Assembly (NCBI GenBank): GCA_022451925.1
Contig: JAKUNL010000008.1
Span: 1-46,724, forward strand
Direction: 5' to 3'
Length of the DNA: 46,724 nt
Source: Dehalococcoidia bacterium
GTDB taxonomy: Bacteria; Chloroflexota; Dehalococcoidia; Lucifugimonadales; UBA3495
The notes beneath the pieces were generated by a model. That model was not told the origin of the DNA, searched no databases, and worked only from the letters and a program-made list of their open reading frames with translations. Both the position numbers and the translations under genes were made by a program. Below are positions 17,887 to 25,349 of this stretch, one piece after another. The number at the start of each line of letters is the position of its first letter. Position 1 is the stretch's first letter.

Positions 17887-18354
17887 ATGGCCACCATGAT
17901 ATTTGGTCACAGAGTCGGGAGCGGTGGTGTATTACGGCCTGGTGCTTCTGGAGTGATATTTGACGAGTCCAGAGAGCGAATATTGTTGACTCGACGGGAA
18001 GATAACAATCGGTGGTGTCTTCCTGGCGGTGGTATGGATCCTGGGGAAAGCGCTGCTGAGGCTTGTGTGAGGGAGTTGTTTGAGGAGACTGGCTTGGAGG
18101 TGATAGTGACTAAGCTAATTGGTGTCTATACCTCTCCTGATCTGCTGATGGAATACCCAGATGGCAACCGAATTCAGCCGGTGGCATTTAATTTTGAGGC
18201 TGAGATTACCGGCGGTGAATTGGGACTGAGTGATGAAACCACGGAGTTTGGGTGGTACACAATGTCTGAGATGGAGGACATGGATATATTAGAACATCAT
18301 ATTCCAAGGATTCGCGATGCCATATTAAATCGACCTGAAGCGTTCTATAGTTAG
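17887..18354 (+). CDS. Nudix hydrolase
   Basis: About 155 residues with a complete Nudix box, GGGMDPGESAAEACVRELFEETGLEV (consensus Gx5Ex7REUxEExGU), containing the metal-binding RELFEE glutamates. It would hydrolyse a nucleoside-diphosphate-linked compound. The start is uncertain: ATG 17887 follows GGAG by 12 bases, TTG 17881 follows it by 6, and a further upstream TTG at 17869 has no ribosome site. The protein ends four bases before the next small gene. Confidence 0.9.
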   Translation: MATMIFGHRVGSGGVLRPGASGVIFDESRERILLTRREDNNRWCLPGGGMDPGESAAEACVRELFEETGLEVIVTKLIGVYTSPDLLMEYPDGNRIQPVAFNFEAEITGGELGLSDETTEFGWYTMSEMEDMDILEHHIPRIRDAILNRPEAFYS

Positions 18355-18358
18355 AAAT

Positions 18359-18778
18359 ATGATTAAGGCTATTGCCCTGATTCTCAGGTTGGTCTGGTGG
18401 CTGCTGTGCTTAATTTTGCGTCTGACAAGACTGCTAATACGACTTACCGTTGGATTGACCTGGCGGTATATGACGGTCCGGTCTGCGGTGTATGTTAGGC
18501 GCGATTGGAATGACCATGGGGTGGGCCGGGTGAGCTGGTCTAATCTACGTGCCCATCGCTGGGACATGATGTCTGGTGGAACCCGAGTGACAAATTCATT
18601 GCCACTGCTTCACGTTTATGTTTGGTGTGATAAGGTCCAAGGCGAGATCGGCCACCACTGCGCTCATGGGCCATCCCCGCATAACATAAAGGTCTGCGTG
18701 TTGCGAGAAGACAACAACGGACGCATCTGGCGCCGTTTGCTCGCCCTGGTCGGCCCGGATCGGAGATTTTCCAAGTAA
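18359..18778 (+). CDS. Small membrane-anchored protein of unknown function
   Basis: A 139-residue open frame starting four bases after the Nudix stop. Residues 3-40 are strongly hydrophobic with interspersed Arg (LRLVWWLLCLILRLTRLLIR), consistent with one or two membrane helices; the rest is basic and contains VWCDK, HHCAHGPSPH and three further Cys/His. I do not recognise the family. Tight spacing and the same direction support a real gene, but the composition is unusual and an opposite-strand frame covers its beginning. Confidence 0.5.
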   Translation: MIKAIALILRLVWWLLCLILRLTRLLIRLTVGLTWRYMTVRSAVYVRRDWNDHGVGRVSWSNLRAHRWDMMSGGTRVTNSLPLLHVYVWCDKVQGEIGHHCAHGPSPHNIKVCVLREDNNGRIWRRLLALVGPDRRFSK

Positions 18779-18813
18779 CTGGAAACAGTAATTAGAGGCG
18801 GGGAGAGATTGGA

Positions 18814-19761
18814 TTGCGAATCGCTATATTTGGAGCCGGTGGCATCGGTGGATACTTGGGTGGAAGACTATCTCAGTCTGGTGAAGAGGTAGTCATGATT
18901 GCCAGAGGAGAGCATCTTAAGGCTATTAAACGGCAGGGTCTTAGGGTTGATAGCATCAAAGGCGACTTTGTAGCTACCCCATTGTTGGCAACCGATAACC
19001 CGATCGAGGCCGGCACTGTTGACGCTGTTATATTGGGCGTCAAAGCTTGGCAGGTAGTGGACGCTGCCAAGGCCATGCGTCCAATGATAGGCCCTGAGAC
19101 TTTTGTGGTCCCCATGCAGAACGGCGTAGAAGCACCCACTCAATTGGCCTCGGTGCTGGGTGATAAACCAGTGATTGTGGGACTGGGTGGATTGATTAGC
19201 TATATCGTTTCTCCTGGGCATATTGCGCACGCAGGTGGTGAGCCTTTTGTTGAGTTTGGAGAAACGGATAACTCCACGACAGACCGTACTCAGAAACTAA
19301 TGCATGCTTTTCAAAACGCTGGAGTTCAGGCTAGCATCCCCAGTAATATCCAGGCGGCGCTGTGGGGAAAGTTAGCATTCATGGCGGCTAACAGTGGAGT
19401 CGGTGCCATCACCAGGGTGTCGTCGGGCCAATGGCGCAGCCTGCCAGGCTCCTGGGAGATGGCGCAAACTGTGGTCAAAGAGGTCTTAGCTGTTGCCGAA
19501 GGCCATCGGGTAGAGATGCCCAAAGACGCATTTACTTCTGCCGTTTCCAGACTGAAAGGGTCTCCGCAGAACGGCACATCATCTATGCAGCGGGATTTGA
19601 TGGACGGACGGCCCTCGGAGTTGGGAGTTCAGAATGGAGGAGTGGTCCGGCTGGGGATCGAGGTAGGTGTTCCAACACCCATGAACTCGTTTATCTACAA
19701 TAGTCTTCTTCCTCAGGAGATGCGAGCACGTGGGGAATTTTCGGATTTCGAGGATAAGTAA
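18814..19761 (+). CDS. Ketopantoate reductase-family (PanE/ApbA) oxidoreductase
   Basis: A 315-residue NADPH-dependent 2-dehydropantoate 2-reductase-like protein. The dinucleotide motif IFGAGGIGGYLGGRL lies at 5-19, the catalytic Lys is in ALWGKLAFMAANSGVGAITR, and SSMQRDLMDGRPSELGVQNGGVVRLG is the conserved C-terminal substrate loop (SMxQDxxxGRxTE). The start is TTG 18814, with GGGGAGAGATTGGA upstream. No other pantothenate genes are near, so it may be a paralogue acting on another 2-keto acid. It is followed three bases later by an ABM monooxygenase gene. Confidence 0.9.
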   Translation: MRIAIFGAGGIGGYLGGRLSQSGEEVVMIARGEHLKAIKRQGLRVDSIKGDFVATPLLATDNPIEAGTVDAVILGVKAWQVVDAAKAMRPMIGPETFVVPMQNGVEAPTQLASVLGDKPVIVGLGGLISYIVSPGHIAHAGGEPFVEFGETDNSTTDRTQKLMHAFQNAGVQASIPSNIQAALWGKLAFMAANSGVGAITRVSSGQWRSLPGSWEMAQTVVKEVLAVAEGHRVEMPKDAFTSAVSRLKGSPQNGTSSMQRDLMDGRPSELGVQNGGVVRLGIEVGVPTPMNSFIYNSLLPQEMRARGEFSDFEDK

Positions 19762-19764
19762 ATA

Positions 19765-20058
19765 ATGTCCATCACAGTCACACTGACATTCAGCATCAGG
19801 CCAGACCGCGTAGACGAATTCAGGTCACTTCTGGAGAATCTGTTACCAGACACTAGGGCGTATGACGGTTGTCTGAATGTGGATGTCTACCAGGACCAAG
19901 ACTCCCCGGGCACTATTACTTTGCTCGAGGACTGGTCTTCCAAACAGCATCAGCAGAAGTATCAAACCTGGCGAGACGAATCTGGGATAGCTGATGTCTT
20001 GGGACCTTTTCTAGCTGGAGAGCCAAGTTTCAGTTACATGGACAGACTAGACATATAG
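19765..20058 (+). CDS. ABM-family (YgiN-like) quinol monooxygenase-like protein
   Basis: A 97-residue dimeric alpha/beta-barrel protein of the antibiotic biosynthesis monooxygenase type: SITVTLTFSIRPDRVDEFRSLL, then DTRAYDGCLNVDVYQDQDSPGTITLLEDWSS and a C-terminal HQQKYQTW helix. Such proteins are cofactor-free oxygenases or quinone-handling enzymes. It is coupled to the ketopantoate reductase-like gene by a 3-base gap, with GAGGATAAG upstream of the ATG. Confidence 0.87.
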   Translation: MSITVTLTFSIRPDRVDEFRSLLENLLPDTRAYDGCLNVDVYQDQDSPGTITLLEDWSSKQHQQKYQTWRDESGIADVLGPFLAGEPSFSYMDRLDI

Positions 20059-20120
20059 TAGATCTAAGCAGGGCCGTTAAAACATCCTCGGATAATAACC
20101 AAGGGTATTTCGTTGTTGCT

Positions 20121-20342
20121 TTATTGCCAATGCCAGTGCGGAGGGGGCGACTCATCTGCTGGAAGAATTCGTATCTGCAGCGACGGAATCATGAAAGCGC
20201 GGTCGCAACTGCGACATCGCCACCGGCCGAAAGGATGGAAGCCTTTCGACCGGTCTATCTCAGTGCTACGGCACCTAGCACAGGCCTTTATCTCATAGGC
20301 AATATCCGGTGCTGAGTTTTCAGGTTGCGAAGGTGTGTTCAT
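20121..20342 (-). CDS. Small zinc-ribbon protein
   Basis: A 73-residue protein with two CxxC knuckles, C21-x2-C24 (CARC) and C43-x2-C46 (CRSC), separated by a basic/aromatic loop (FHPFGRWR), which forms a zinc ribbon. I start it at ATG 20342, with AAGAAAGAGC upstream; the frame extends to 20393 but without a better start. It is antisense to the surrounding plus-strand genes and stands alone. Function unknown, possibly nucleic-acid binding. Confidence 0.65.
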   Translation of the reverse strand: MNTPSQPENSAPDIAYEIKACARCRSTEIDRSKGFHPFGRWRCRSCDRAFMIPSLQIRILPADESPPPHWHWQ

Positions 20343-20589
20343 GCTCTTTCTTCTAGCATAAATGAAGTCCAGTAGATAGATGCCCGATTTCACTTTGAGG
20401 AAGAGGCATGGAAATACTGCCTGATTTTATGTTCTGATAGATAGTGACGCTTTCATAAGTGCTTAATTTCCCACCATCTTACATGATTTTATTTGAGTAG
20501 GCGGATACATCCGGTCGTATATCTGTACGGCCTGGTATCATTCCCAGGGTCTTTAGTTCTGATGAACACTTGGTATCGGGAGACAGAGA

Positions 20590-20892
20590 ATGTATATGGT
20601 AAGAAACGTCTGGAAGTGTGCCAGAGGAAAGGTTCCGCAGTGCTTGGAAGTTGTAAAGGAGGTACGGGACTCATGGGCTAGCGATGGTAACAAAACAGGC
20701 AAGATTTACTTGGATTACACTGACCGTATGGACACCATCGCATTTGAGATTGAAATCGAAAGCCTGGATGAATACTTCAATAATCAGCGTTCTAATTATG
20801 ACGAGTTACCACCGGAGACTGTAGAGTCTGTCAAACAATTCAATATCAACACAGTGGAAGGTAGTCGTCAAATTTGGGAAGTCGTTCCCTAG
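20590..20892 (+). CDS. Small protein of unknown function, possibly dimeric alpha/beta barrel
   Basis: A 100-residue protein beginning MYMVRNVWKCARGKVPQCLE, with a pattern of strand, amphipathic helix, strand (GKIYLDYTDRMDTIAFEIEIESLDEYF) and C-terminal helix/strand, that resembles NIPSNAP/ABM-like ferredoxin folds. GGGAGACAGAGA stands directly before the ATG. It is followed by a strong terminator. No specific function can be given. Confidence 0.65.
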   Translation: MYMVRNVWKCARGKVPQCLEVVKEVRDSWASDGNKTGKIYLDYTDRMDTIAFEIEIESLDEYFNNQRSNYDELPPETVESVKQFNINTVEGSRQIWEVVP

Positions 20893-20968
20893 AATAGATA
20901 GACCACGCAGTACATCATGTCGACCAGAAAAATCAGATCATAAACGGCTGTTGGGCCTAGGCTAAAAT

Positions 20969-21001
20969 AAAAGCCCCTCGAACCATAGTGAGGGGCTTTT
21001 T
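20969..21001. terminator. Bidirectional rho-independent terminator
   Basis: AAGCCCCTC (20971-20979) pairs with GAGGGGCTT (20990-20998), loop of ten bases, followed on plus by TTT and on minus by TTTATTTTAG. It can end both the small plus-strand gene at 20892 and the tRNA-Thr on minus. Confidence 0.88.
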
Positions 21002-21012
21002 CACCTAGAATA

Positions 21013-21087
21013 TGGAGCCGGTGATAGGAATTGAACCCACGACCTGCTGTTTACAAAACAGCTGCTCTACCACTGAGCTACACCGGC
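21013..21087 (-). tRNA. tRNA-Thr (anticodon TGT)
   Basis: Cloverleaf on minus: acceptor GCCGGTG/CACCGGC, D stem GCTC/GAGC, anticodon stem GCTGT/ACAGC with loop TTTGTAA (anticodon TGT), T arm GTGGG-TTCAATT-CCTAT, discriminator T and encoded CCA at 21013-21015. Nearly identical in body to the tRNA-Thr(CGT) about 1.5 kb away. Confidence 0.96.
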
Positions 21088-21146
21088 ACGTAGGTATCTT
21101 CTCACTATTTGGGATGATATGTCATCCGCTAATCGATCGGACATCA

Positions 21147-22337
21147 CTAGAAGTTGTGAGGAGACCAGGGTTGGTATTGGGATCCGAACATGCAATCGGC
21201 CCGCAGCAGTGCACCAGATGTGATCTCTTCCACAAAGCCAGCGCTGGCCAGTGTGCTGAAACTTACGGCACCGGTGTATGCCGAGGCCAACTGTCTGACA
21301 TTCAACGATAAGTCCGGAGACGAGCCAGTGGGCTTGCAGGTGGCACCTTCTGAGGAGCCTTGTAGTTCAAAAACAGCTTGGTTCCAAGGACAGATTTCGT
21401 CTTCGATCTTTAATACCAGGCTGTCCTCCTGGAGGTAACGCCTAAGCTCTAAGGCTACTGGTACGTCCACTAACCGGACCCAGACACCGTCACGAGTGGA
21501 CCGCTCTAAACGCCGTGGGTCGGCCAGAATCCAGGGCAATGGGTCATCTAGAGGGCGTTTAAGAGCTTCTATGGTGCTGGTTCGATCTACGTCGAAGCAA
21601 AAACGCCACAGAGCGCGACTCGCCTCTTTGGTCTCTGCCATCAACTCGTTGATGACCACGGTCGCTCCTGTAGTTCGGTAAGCTGCATACCCTTTCACTT
21701 GTTTGTCCTCTTCGTAGGAAATGTAGAAGAGGCCTCCCGGGCCACCGAGGGTGTGTTCGGGGGATTGGGAATCCCGTAGCCAGTGGTGGGGTTCTCTTTG
21801 GAACATGGCAGGTCGGTCTTTGGTGCTGCGGCGGTACACTTCTGGCAGGTCTTTTGTGATGTCTGACGGGTCGACGAACCGGATTTGCCCAGAGCTCTCT
21901 TTTAGTTGGCTGAAAGTCGTGTGGGAGCGTTCAATAGACCACCGTTCGTACAGGGAGCCGATACCATAGCCGAATCTGCCGTAAATGATGCTCTCGGTCG
22001 AAAATAGGGCGGAGACAGGCTCACCGCGGTCATGGAAGTCGTTGAGTTGATGTTTCATCATCTGGGTCATGACACCGCGGCGAGTGTGAGTGGGTTGTAC
22101 TGAGACGTTGCAAACACCTGAGATTATAGTCGAGGCTCCAGGTACGGTCATTTCGACCCGGCGGGAGTGGGAACCGCCGACTATTTGGCCCTTTTCGAAA
22201 ACGGCGACTGTCCGGTCCAGGTCAAAGTGAGGTCTGAGCTCCTCAGGGTCATCGGCTAGCCTGTTGCCATGGGCGCGGGACTCGGCACTGAGCCAGGTTT
22301 CAAACTCGTCCGCTGTCACGGGCCTCATGTCCAACAT
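21147..22337 (-). CDS. Eis-family GNAT N-acetyltransferase
   Basis: A 396-residue protein of the enhanced-intracellular-survival (Eis) type: an N-terminal GNAT domain (MRPVTADEFETW, TIISGVCNVSVQPTHTRRGVMTQMM with the acetyl-CoA pyrophosphate loop THTRRG), a second degenerate GNAT domain with GRFGYGIGSLYERWSI, and a C-terminal SCP2-like domain. Eis proteins acetylate multiple amines on aminoglycosides or proteins; the natural substrate here is unknown. GGGAGGCGTAACCTG precedes ATG 22337. It lies between two tRNA-Thr genes. Confidence 0.92.
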   Translation of the reverse strand: MLDMRPVTADEFETWLSAESRAHGNRLADDPEELRPHFDLDRTVAVFEKGQIVGGSHSRRVEMTVPGASTIISGVCNVSVQPTHTRRGVMTQMMKHQLNDFHDRGEPVSALFSTESIIYGRFGYGIGSLYERWSIERSHTTFSQLKESSGQIRFVDPSDITKDLPEVYRRSTKDRPAMFQREPHHWLRDSQSPEHTLGGPGGLFYISYEEDKQVKGYAAYRTTGATVVINELMAETKEASRALWRFCFDVDRTSTIEALKRPLDDPLPWILADPRRLERSTRDGVWVRLVDVPVALELRRYLQEDSLVLKIEDEICPWNQAVFELQGSSEGATCKPTGSSPDLSLNVRQLASAYTGAVSFSTLASAGFVEEITSGALLRADCMFGSQYQPWSPHNF

Positions 22338-22530
22338 CAGGTTACGCCTCCCGGTTCTCTAATGATCCTCTCAAGATTATATTATTCCACTTGATTGTAG
22401 GCTATGTGGTGAGCAGAGATTTTTCTACTCAGAAATTAATGAGAGATTATAATTCGTGAGGATTCTGAAGGCAGTCCTCGGGTATTTCCCTTTATGAGTT
22501 TCTTCTATCTGGCTGTTTGAGCTTTAAAAA

Positions 22531-22605
22531 TGGAGCCGGTGATGGGAATTGAACCCGCGACCTGCTGTTTACGAAACAGCTGCTCTACCACTGAGCTACA
22601 CCGGC
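22531..22605 (-). tRNA. tRNA-Thr (anticodon CGT)
   Basis: Cloverleaf on minus with acceptor GCCGGTG/CACCGGC, anticodon stem GCTGT/ACAGC and loop TTCGTAA (anticodon CGT, codon ACG), T arm GCGGG-TTCAATT-CCCAT, discriminator T and encoded CCA at 22531-22533. It differs from the TGT isoacceptor at only a few positions, which points to a duplication. Confidence 0.96.
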
Positions 22606-22730
22606 CCTGTGGGCTTATTGTAGCTTATTTTTGAGCCTGGAACAGCTTAATTCTAGCTTTTTGGCTACGTCTGGCAAATATCCGAAACAGGATTTAGCGC
22701 TATTTTTGCAGTTTTTCAGAGGAAAACTGC

Positions 22731-23114
22731 CTATTCCTTGAATCCCGGGATACTTTTGGCAAACTCACCAATGACGGATTCAACCTCGGGTGAGTTGATT
22801 TTTTCAGGCATGTGCTTTCCCATTGTGAAGACACCAGTAGATACACCGTCGTTATCTCCGCGTTTAACGTTGTCGTGGATGACGGCTACCTCATCGTTCT
22901 CGTGAACTACTTCCAAATTGTCTAGAGTCATATCTCCAGCAGAAGCCCAATCCAACGTCTCTTGTTTACCTATATCCCGTACTCTGGACAAGAACCTGAA
23001 ATCTTCGGTGAAGAACTCTGCGAGTTTGCTGGAACCTTTATTGGCACAAGCTTCTTTCCATGCTTTGAATACTTCAGAATCTGAAACTATTAGTATCTCT
23101 CCTATGATTAGCAA
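22731..23114 (-). CDS. SnoaL/NTF2-like small protein
   Basis: About 118-127 residues with the layout of NTF2-like (SnoaL/ketosteroid isomerase) proteins: helix FKAWKEACANKG, DFRFLSRVRDIGKQETLDW, then strands VVHENDEVAVIHDNV and VSTGVFTMG. The function is not predictable. The start is unclear: TTG 23114 has no ribosome site, while GGAGAG at about 23099 is followed six bases later only by an ATA codon, with no ATG or GTG. GTCAAC/GTTGAC repeats lie just upstream. Confidence 0.65.
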   Translation of the reverse strand: MLIIGEILIVSDSEVFKAWKEACANKGSSKLAEFFTEDFRFLSRVRDIGKQETLDWASAGDMTLDNLEVVHENDEVAVIHDNVKRGDNDGVSTGVFTMGKHMPEKINSPEVESVIGEFAKSIPGFKE

Positions 23115-23130
23115 GATGGCGGGAATTTAC

Positions 23131-23154
23131 GTCAACCTTTGTTGACAGGTCAAC
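23131..23154. repeat. GTCAAC/GTTGAC triple repeat, candidate operator
   Basis: GTCAAC-N4-GTTGAC-N2-GTCAAC occurs directly upstream of the SnoaL-like gene. The first two copies form a perfect 6-bp inverted repeat. Position suggests a regulator site; no candidate regulator is known. Confidence 0.35.
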
Positions 23155-23272
23155 AGCGCTTGCCGAGTCTCCCATGGGTGACTCCTAATCATCGAACCCT
23201 GATATGCCGTAAATCACTGTCCGTAGTTCCATGCTGAGTTCCAGATTAGAGTTGTGAACCTAGGTTTCTGTA

Positions 23273-24253
23273 TTAAACGTGATTGCGTAACATGAGCTCC
23301 TGAGGGTATGGATTGAGATATGTTTGTTGTTTGACCCACTCAAGTACGGGATGTCGGTTTAAATGGTGACGCAAGAGAGTAATAGGTACTATTAATGGAA
23401 GTAACTCTTGGCGATATTGATCTATTACTTCTATCATTTCGAGTTTGTCATCACTGTCTAAGAATTTCTTTAAGTAACCCATGATGTGTTGAAGTACATT
23501 GGCATGTTTACGGTTGGTGGAGATCTTGCCCAATGTTTCCATGAATAATGCACCGTATTCGGAAATTAAATCCTGGATATTTGCACGACCGGAATTGGAT
23601 ACTAGTTGACCTAATGATTTTTGTGCTTTGGGATCATGGGCCATTATTGAGAATTTATGGGATGAGTGGAACTCAACCAAATCACTAGCCTTTGGCCTAT
23701 TAGAAATCAGCCCTTGGAAGCGATGATAGGCGAAGACCTTGCCGATAAAATTTTCCCGTAGTTTTGGATCTCTCAAGCGTCCCTCTTCTTCTACCGGCAA
23801 CAGTGGGAAACGTTTTACTAATTCCGCGGCGAATAATCCTCGGCCGTTCCTGGAAGCTGGTCCGTCCCCTTTATAAACCTTGGTCCTAAAAAGTCCACAA
23901 CTAGGAGAATCTTTCTTAAAGACATACCCATGTAGCTCGTGTTTGTCTAGCTCCTTAAGACGCTTTTGGGACCAAGTTTTCATTGTTTTGGTATAGTCGG
24001 TTCCGGATTTAGGAGCAATTAACTTTGGGTCGTCGGATTGTCCAACAAGGCGTATGTTCTCTCTAGGTATTCCCATGCCTATCTCAACTTCAGGGCAAAC
24101 GGGGATCCATTGCACGTGCTGTCCGATAGTAGTTAATAATAAATCATCTCTGACATGCCCGCCGTTAAAACGCACTTCTTGACCTAGTAAACACGAGCTT
24201 ATTCCTAACCGAATCGATTCCTGTCCTTGGGTATGCACTTGTTTCGCGCTCAT
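23273..24253 (-). CDS. rudS: DUF523-DUF1722 fusion protein, RudS-type tRNA 4-thiouridine desulfidase
   Basis: A 326-residue protein with an N-terminal DUF523 (TudS) domain and a C-terminal DUF1722 (YbgA) domain from about residue 185. In DUF523 the three cluster cysteines are visible: C21 (ISSCLLGQEVRFNG), C53 (PVCPEVEIGMGIPR) and C119 (SPSCG). Single-domain TudS proteins are [4Fe-4S] thiouracil desulfidases, and the DUF523-DUF1722 form (RudS) has been described as removing sulfur from 4-thiouridine in tRNA. The DUF1722 part has LVEFHSSHKFSIMAHDP and YRQELLPLIVPITLLRHHLNRH, as in E. coli YbgA, whose gene adjoins photolyase. It starts 24 bases after the B12-binding regulator gene, in the same direction and without its own clear ribosome site, so it is probably cotranscribed. 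Confidence 0.87.
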   Translation of the reverse strand: MSAKQVHTQGQESIRLGISSCLLGQEVRFNGGHVRDDLLLTTIGQHVQWIPVCPEVEIGMGIPRENIRLVGQSDDPKLIAPKSGTDYTKTMKTWSQKRLKELDKHELHGYVFKKDSPSCGLFRTKVYKGDGPASRNGRGLFAAELVKRFPLLPVEEEGRLRDPKLRENFIGKVFAYHRFQGLISNRPKASDLVEFHSSHKFSIMAHDPKAQKSLGQLVSNSGRANIQDLISEYGALFMETLGKISTNRKHANVLQHIMGYLKKFLDSDDKLEMIEVIDQYRQELLPLIVPITLLRHHLNRHPVLEWVKQQTYLNPYPQELMLRNHV

Positions 24254-24277
24254 ATAGATATCGTTGTTATTTAATGG

Positions 24278-25171
24278 TTAGCGTCGATCGCTTTTAGATA
24301 GCAGTTGTACCAGTTCGACTCCGAGTGCATCAGCTAGCTTAACTACTGCACCTAGAGTTAAATTCTGTTTGCCGTGTTCCACTGCACTGATATATGTACG
24401 GTCCAAATCCGCGCTGTCCGCTAGTTGCTGCTGGTTCCAACCGAGGTCTCTCCGGATTTCCTGAACTTTTCGTCCCAAACTCTTAAGGTGATCACTCAGA
24501 GATACTGGTTCATTGGCAATGCCAACTAGACGACGCCCTTCTAGCACCGCGTCCTGAAGGTTGAGGGCAATGCCGTCTGCTCCTATGTCTACAGCTAAGT
24601 TAACCATACTTGCGGCTGCATTACCGCCAAGCAAGATCTTTGGTGGATTGGCTAAGGTTGCCAAAGATCCGACGGTCCATTCTAATCTTGGTAGGCAATC
24701 GGCCGTTGTCGTCGAGATAGCGACTAGGTCAACATTACGCCGACGCACTAGTTCAACTAAGTCAGGGCCTGGGGTAGATGCGCCTAGAAAATCAACGTCC
24801 CAACCGTCGGATAAGAAAAAGTCTGCCACCATTCGGGCTCCGATAAAATGTGGATCGCCTTCTACAGAGGTAACTGCGACCCTAAACCCTAACTTTGATC
24901 GAGGTACGATTTGAGATCGAAGCCTATTCATTTGTTCTAATGTAATTTCGGTGGCCAGATGTTCTTGGGCTACGCCGACTTTCCCGTCATGCCATGCTTG
25001 GCCTACATCGATCTGAGTAGGTATGAGTATGCTCAAATAAATGTCGAACATACCGAAGCCTTGTTTTAATCCTTCTTCGACTATAAGTTCCCCTTGAATT
25101 GCTTCTCCGTTTAATACCGCATCTAGGTATCTCTGCTTTAAACGCCATAGTGAATTATCAGGTTCAGTCAA
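24278..25171 (-). CDS. Cobalamin-binding CarH-like sensor with C-terminal XRE helix-turn-helix
   Basis: A 297-residue protein. Residues 5-90 form the four-helix cap of B12-binding modules and contain W60-x9-E70-H71 (AWHDGKVGVAQEH), the Wx9EH motif that marks light-sensing adenosylcobalamin domains of CarH. Residues 97-215 are the Rossmann B12 domain with D106-x-H108-x2-G111 (EGDPHFIG), the lower axial His, and the loops ISTTTAD and LLGGNAA. Residues 229-290 are a Cro/XRE helix-turn-helix (RRDLGWNQQQLADSADLDRT, YISAVEHGKQNLTLG). In CarH the DNA-binding domain is MerR-type and N-terminal, so the order and type differ here. The TTG start at 25171 has GAGGACATC upstream. Likely a light- or B12-responsive repressor of its own operon. 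Confidence 0.9.
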   Translation of the reverse strand: MTEPDNSLWRLKQRYLDAVLNGEAIQGELIVEEGLKQGFGMFDIYLSILIPTQIDVGQAWHDGKVGVAQEHLATEITLEQMNRLRSQIVPRSKLGFRVAVTSVEGDPHFIGARMVADFFLSDGWDVDFLGASTPGPDLVELVRRRNVDLVAISTTTADCLPRLEWTVGSLATLANPPKILLGGNAAASMVNLAVDIGADGIALNLQDAVLEGRRLVGIANEPVSLSDHLKSLGRKVQEIRRDLGWNQQQLADSADLDRTYISAVEHGKQNLTLGAVVKLADALGVELVQLLSKSDRR

Positions 25172-25194
25172 GATGTCCTCGCTGAATGCTATTA

Positions 25195-25212
25195 AATATC
25201 GAAGATATTATA
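25195..25212 (-). promoter_or_regulatory. Palindromic operator overlapping the -10 box of the B12-sensor operon
   Basis: AATATC-GAA-GATATT at 25195-25209 is a perfect 6-3-6 palindrome 24 bases upstream of the regulator's TTG. On the minus strand a consensus -10 TATAAT (25207-25212) overlaps it. A second short palindrome TATAC-G-GTATA lies at 25209-25219. Overlap with the -10 is the usual position of a repressor site, which fits autoregulation by the adjacent XRE protein. Confidence 0.5.
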
Positions 25213-25349
25213 CGGTATAGTCGATGAATGAGCTATATTAGACTACATTTAGTTAGTGAATTAATAAACACTTTATGCACTATTCGCTTTTTACCCGATG
25301 GTGGTCGAATACAACGCACAAAATCGAAAGATAGCTAGATTTAAAATAA

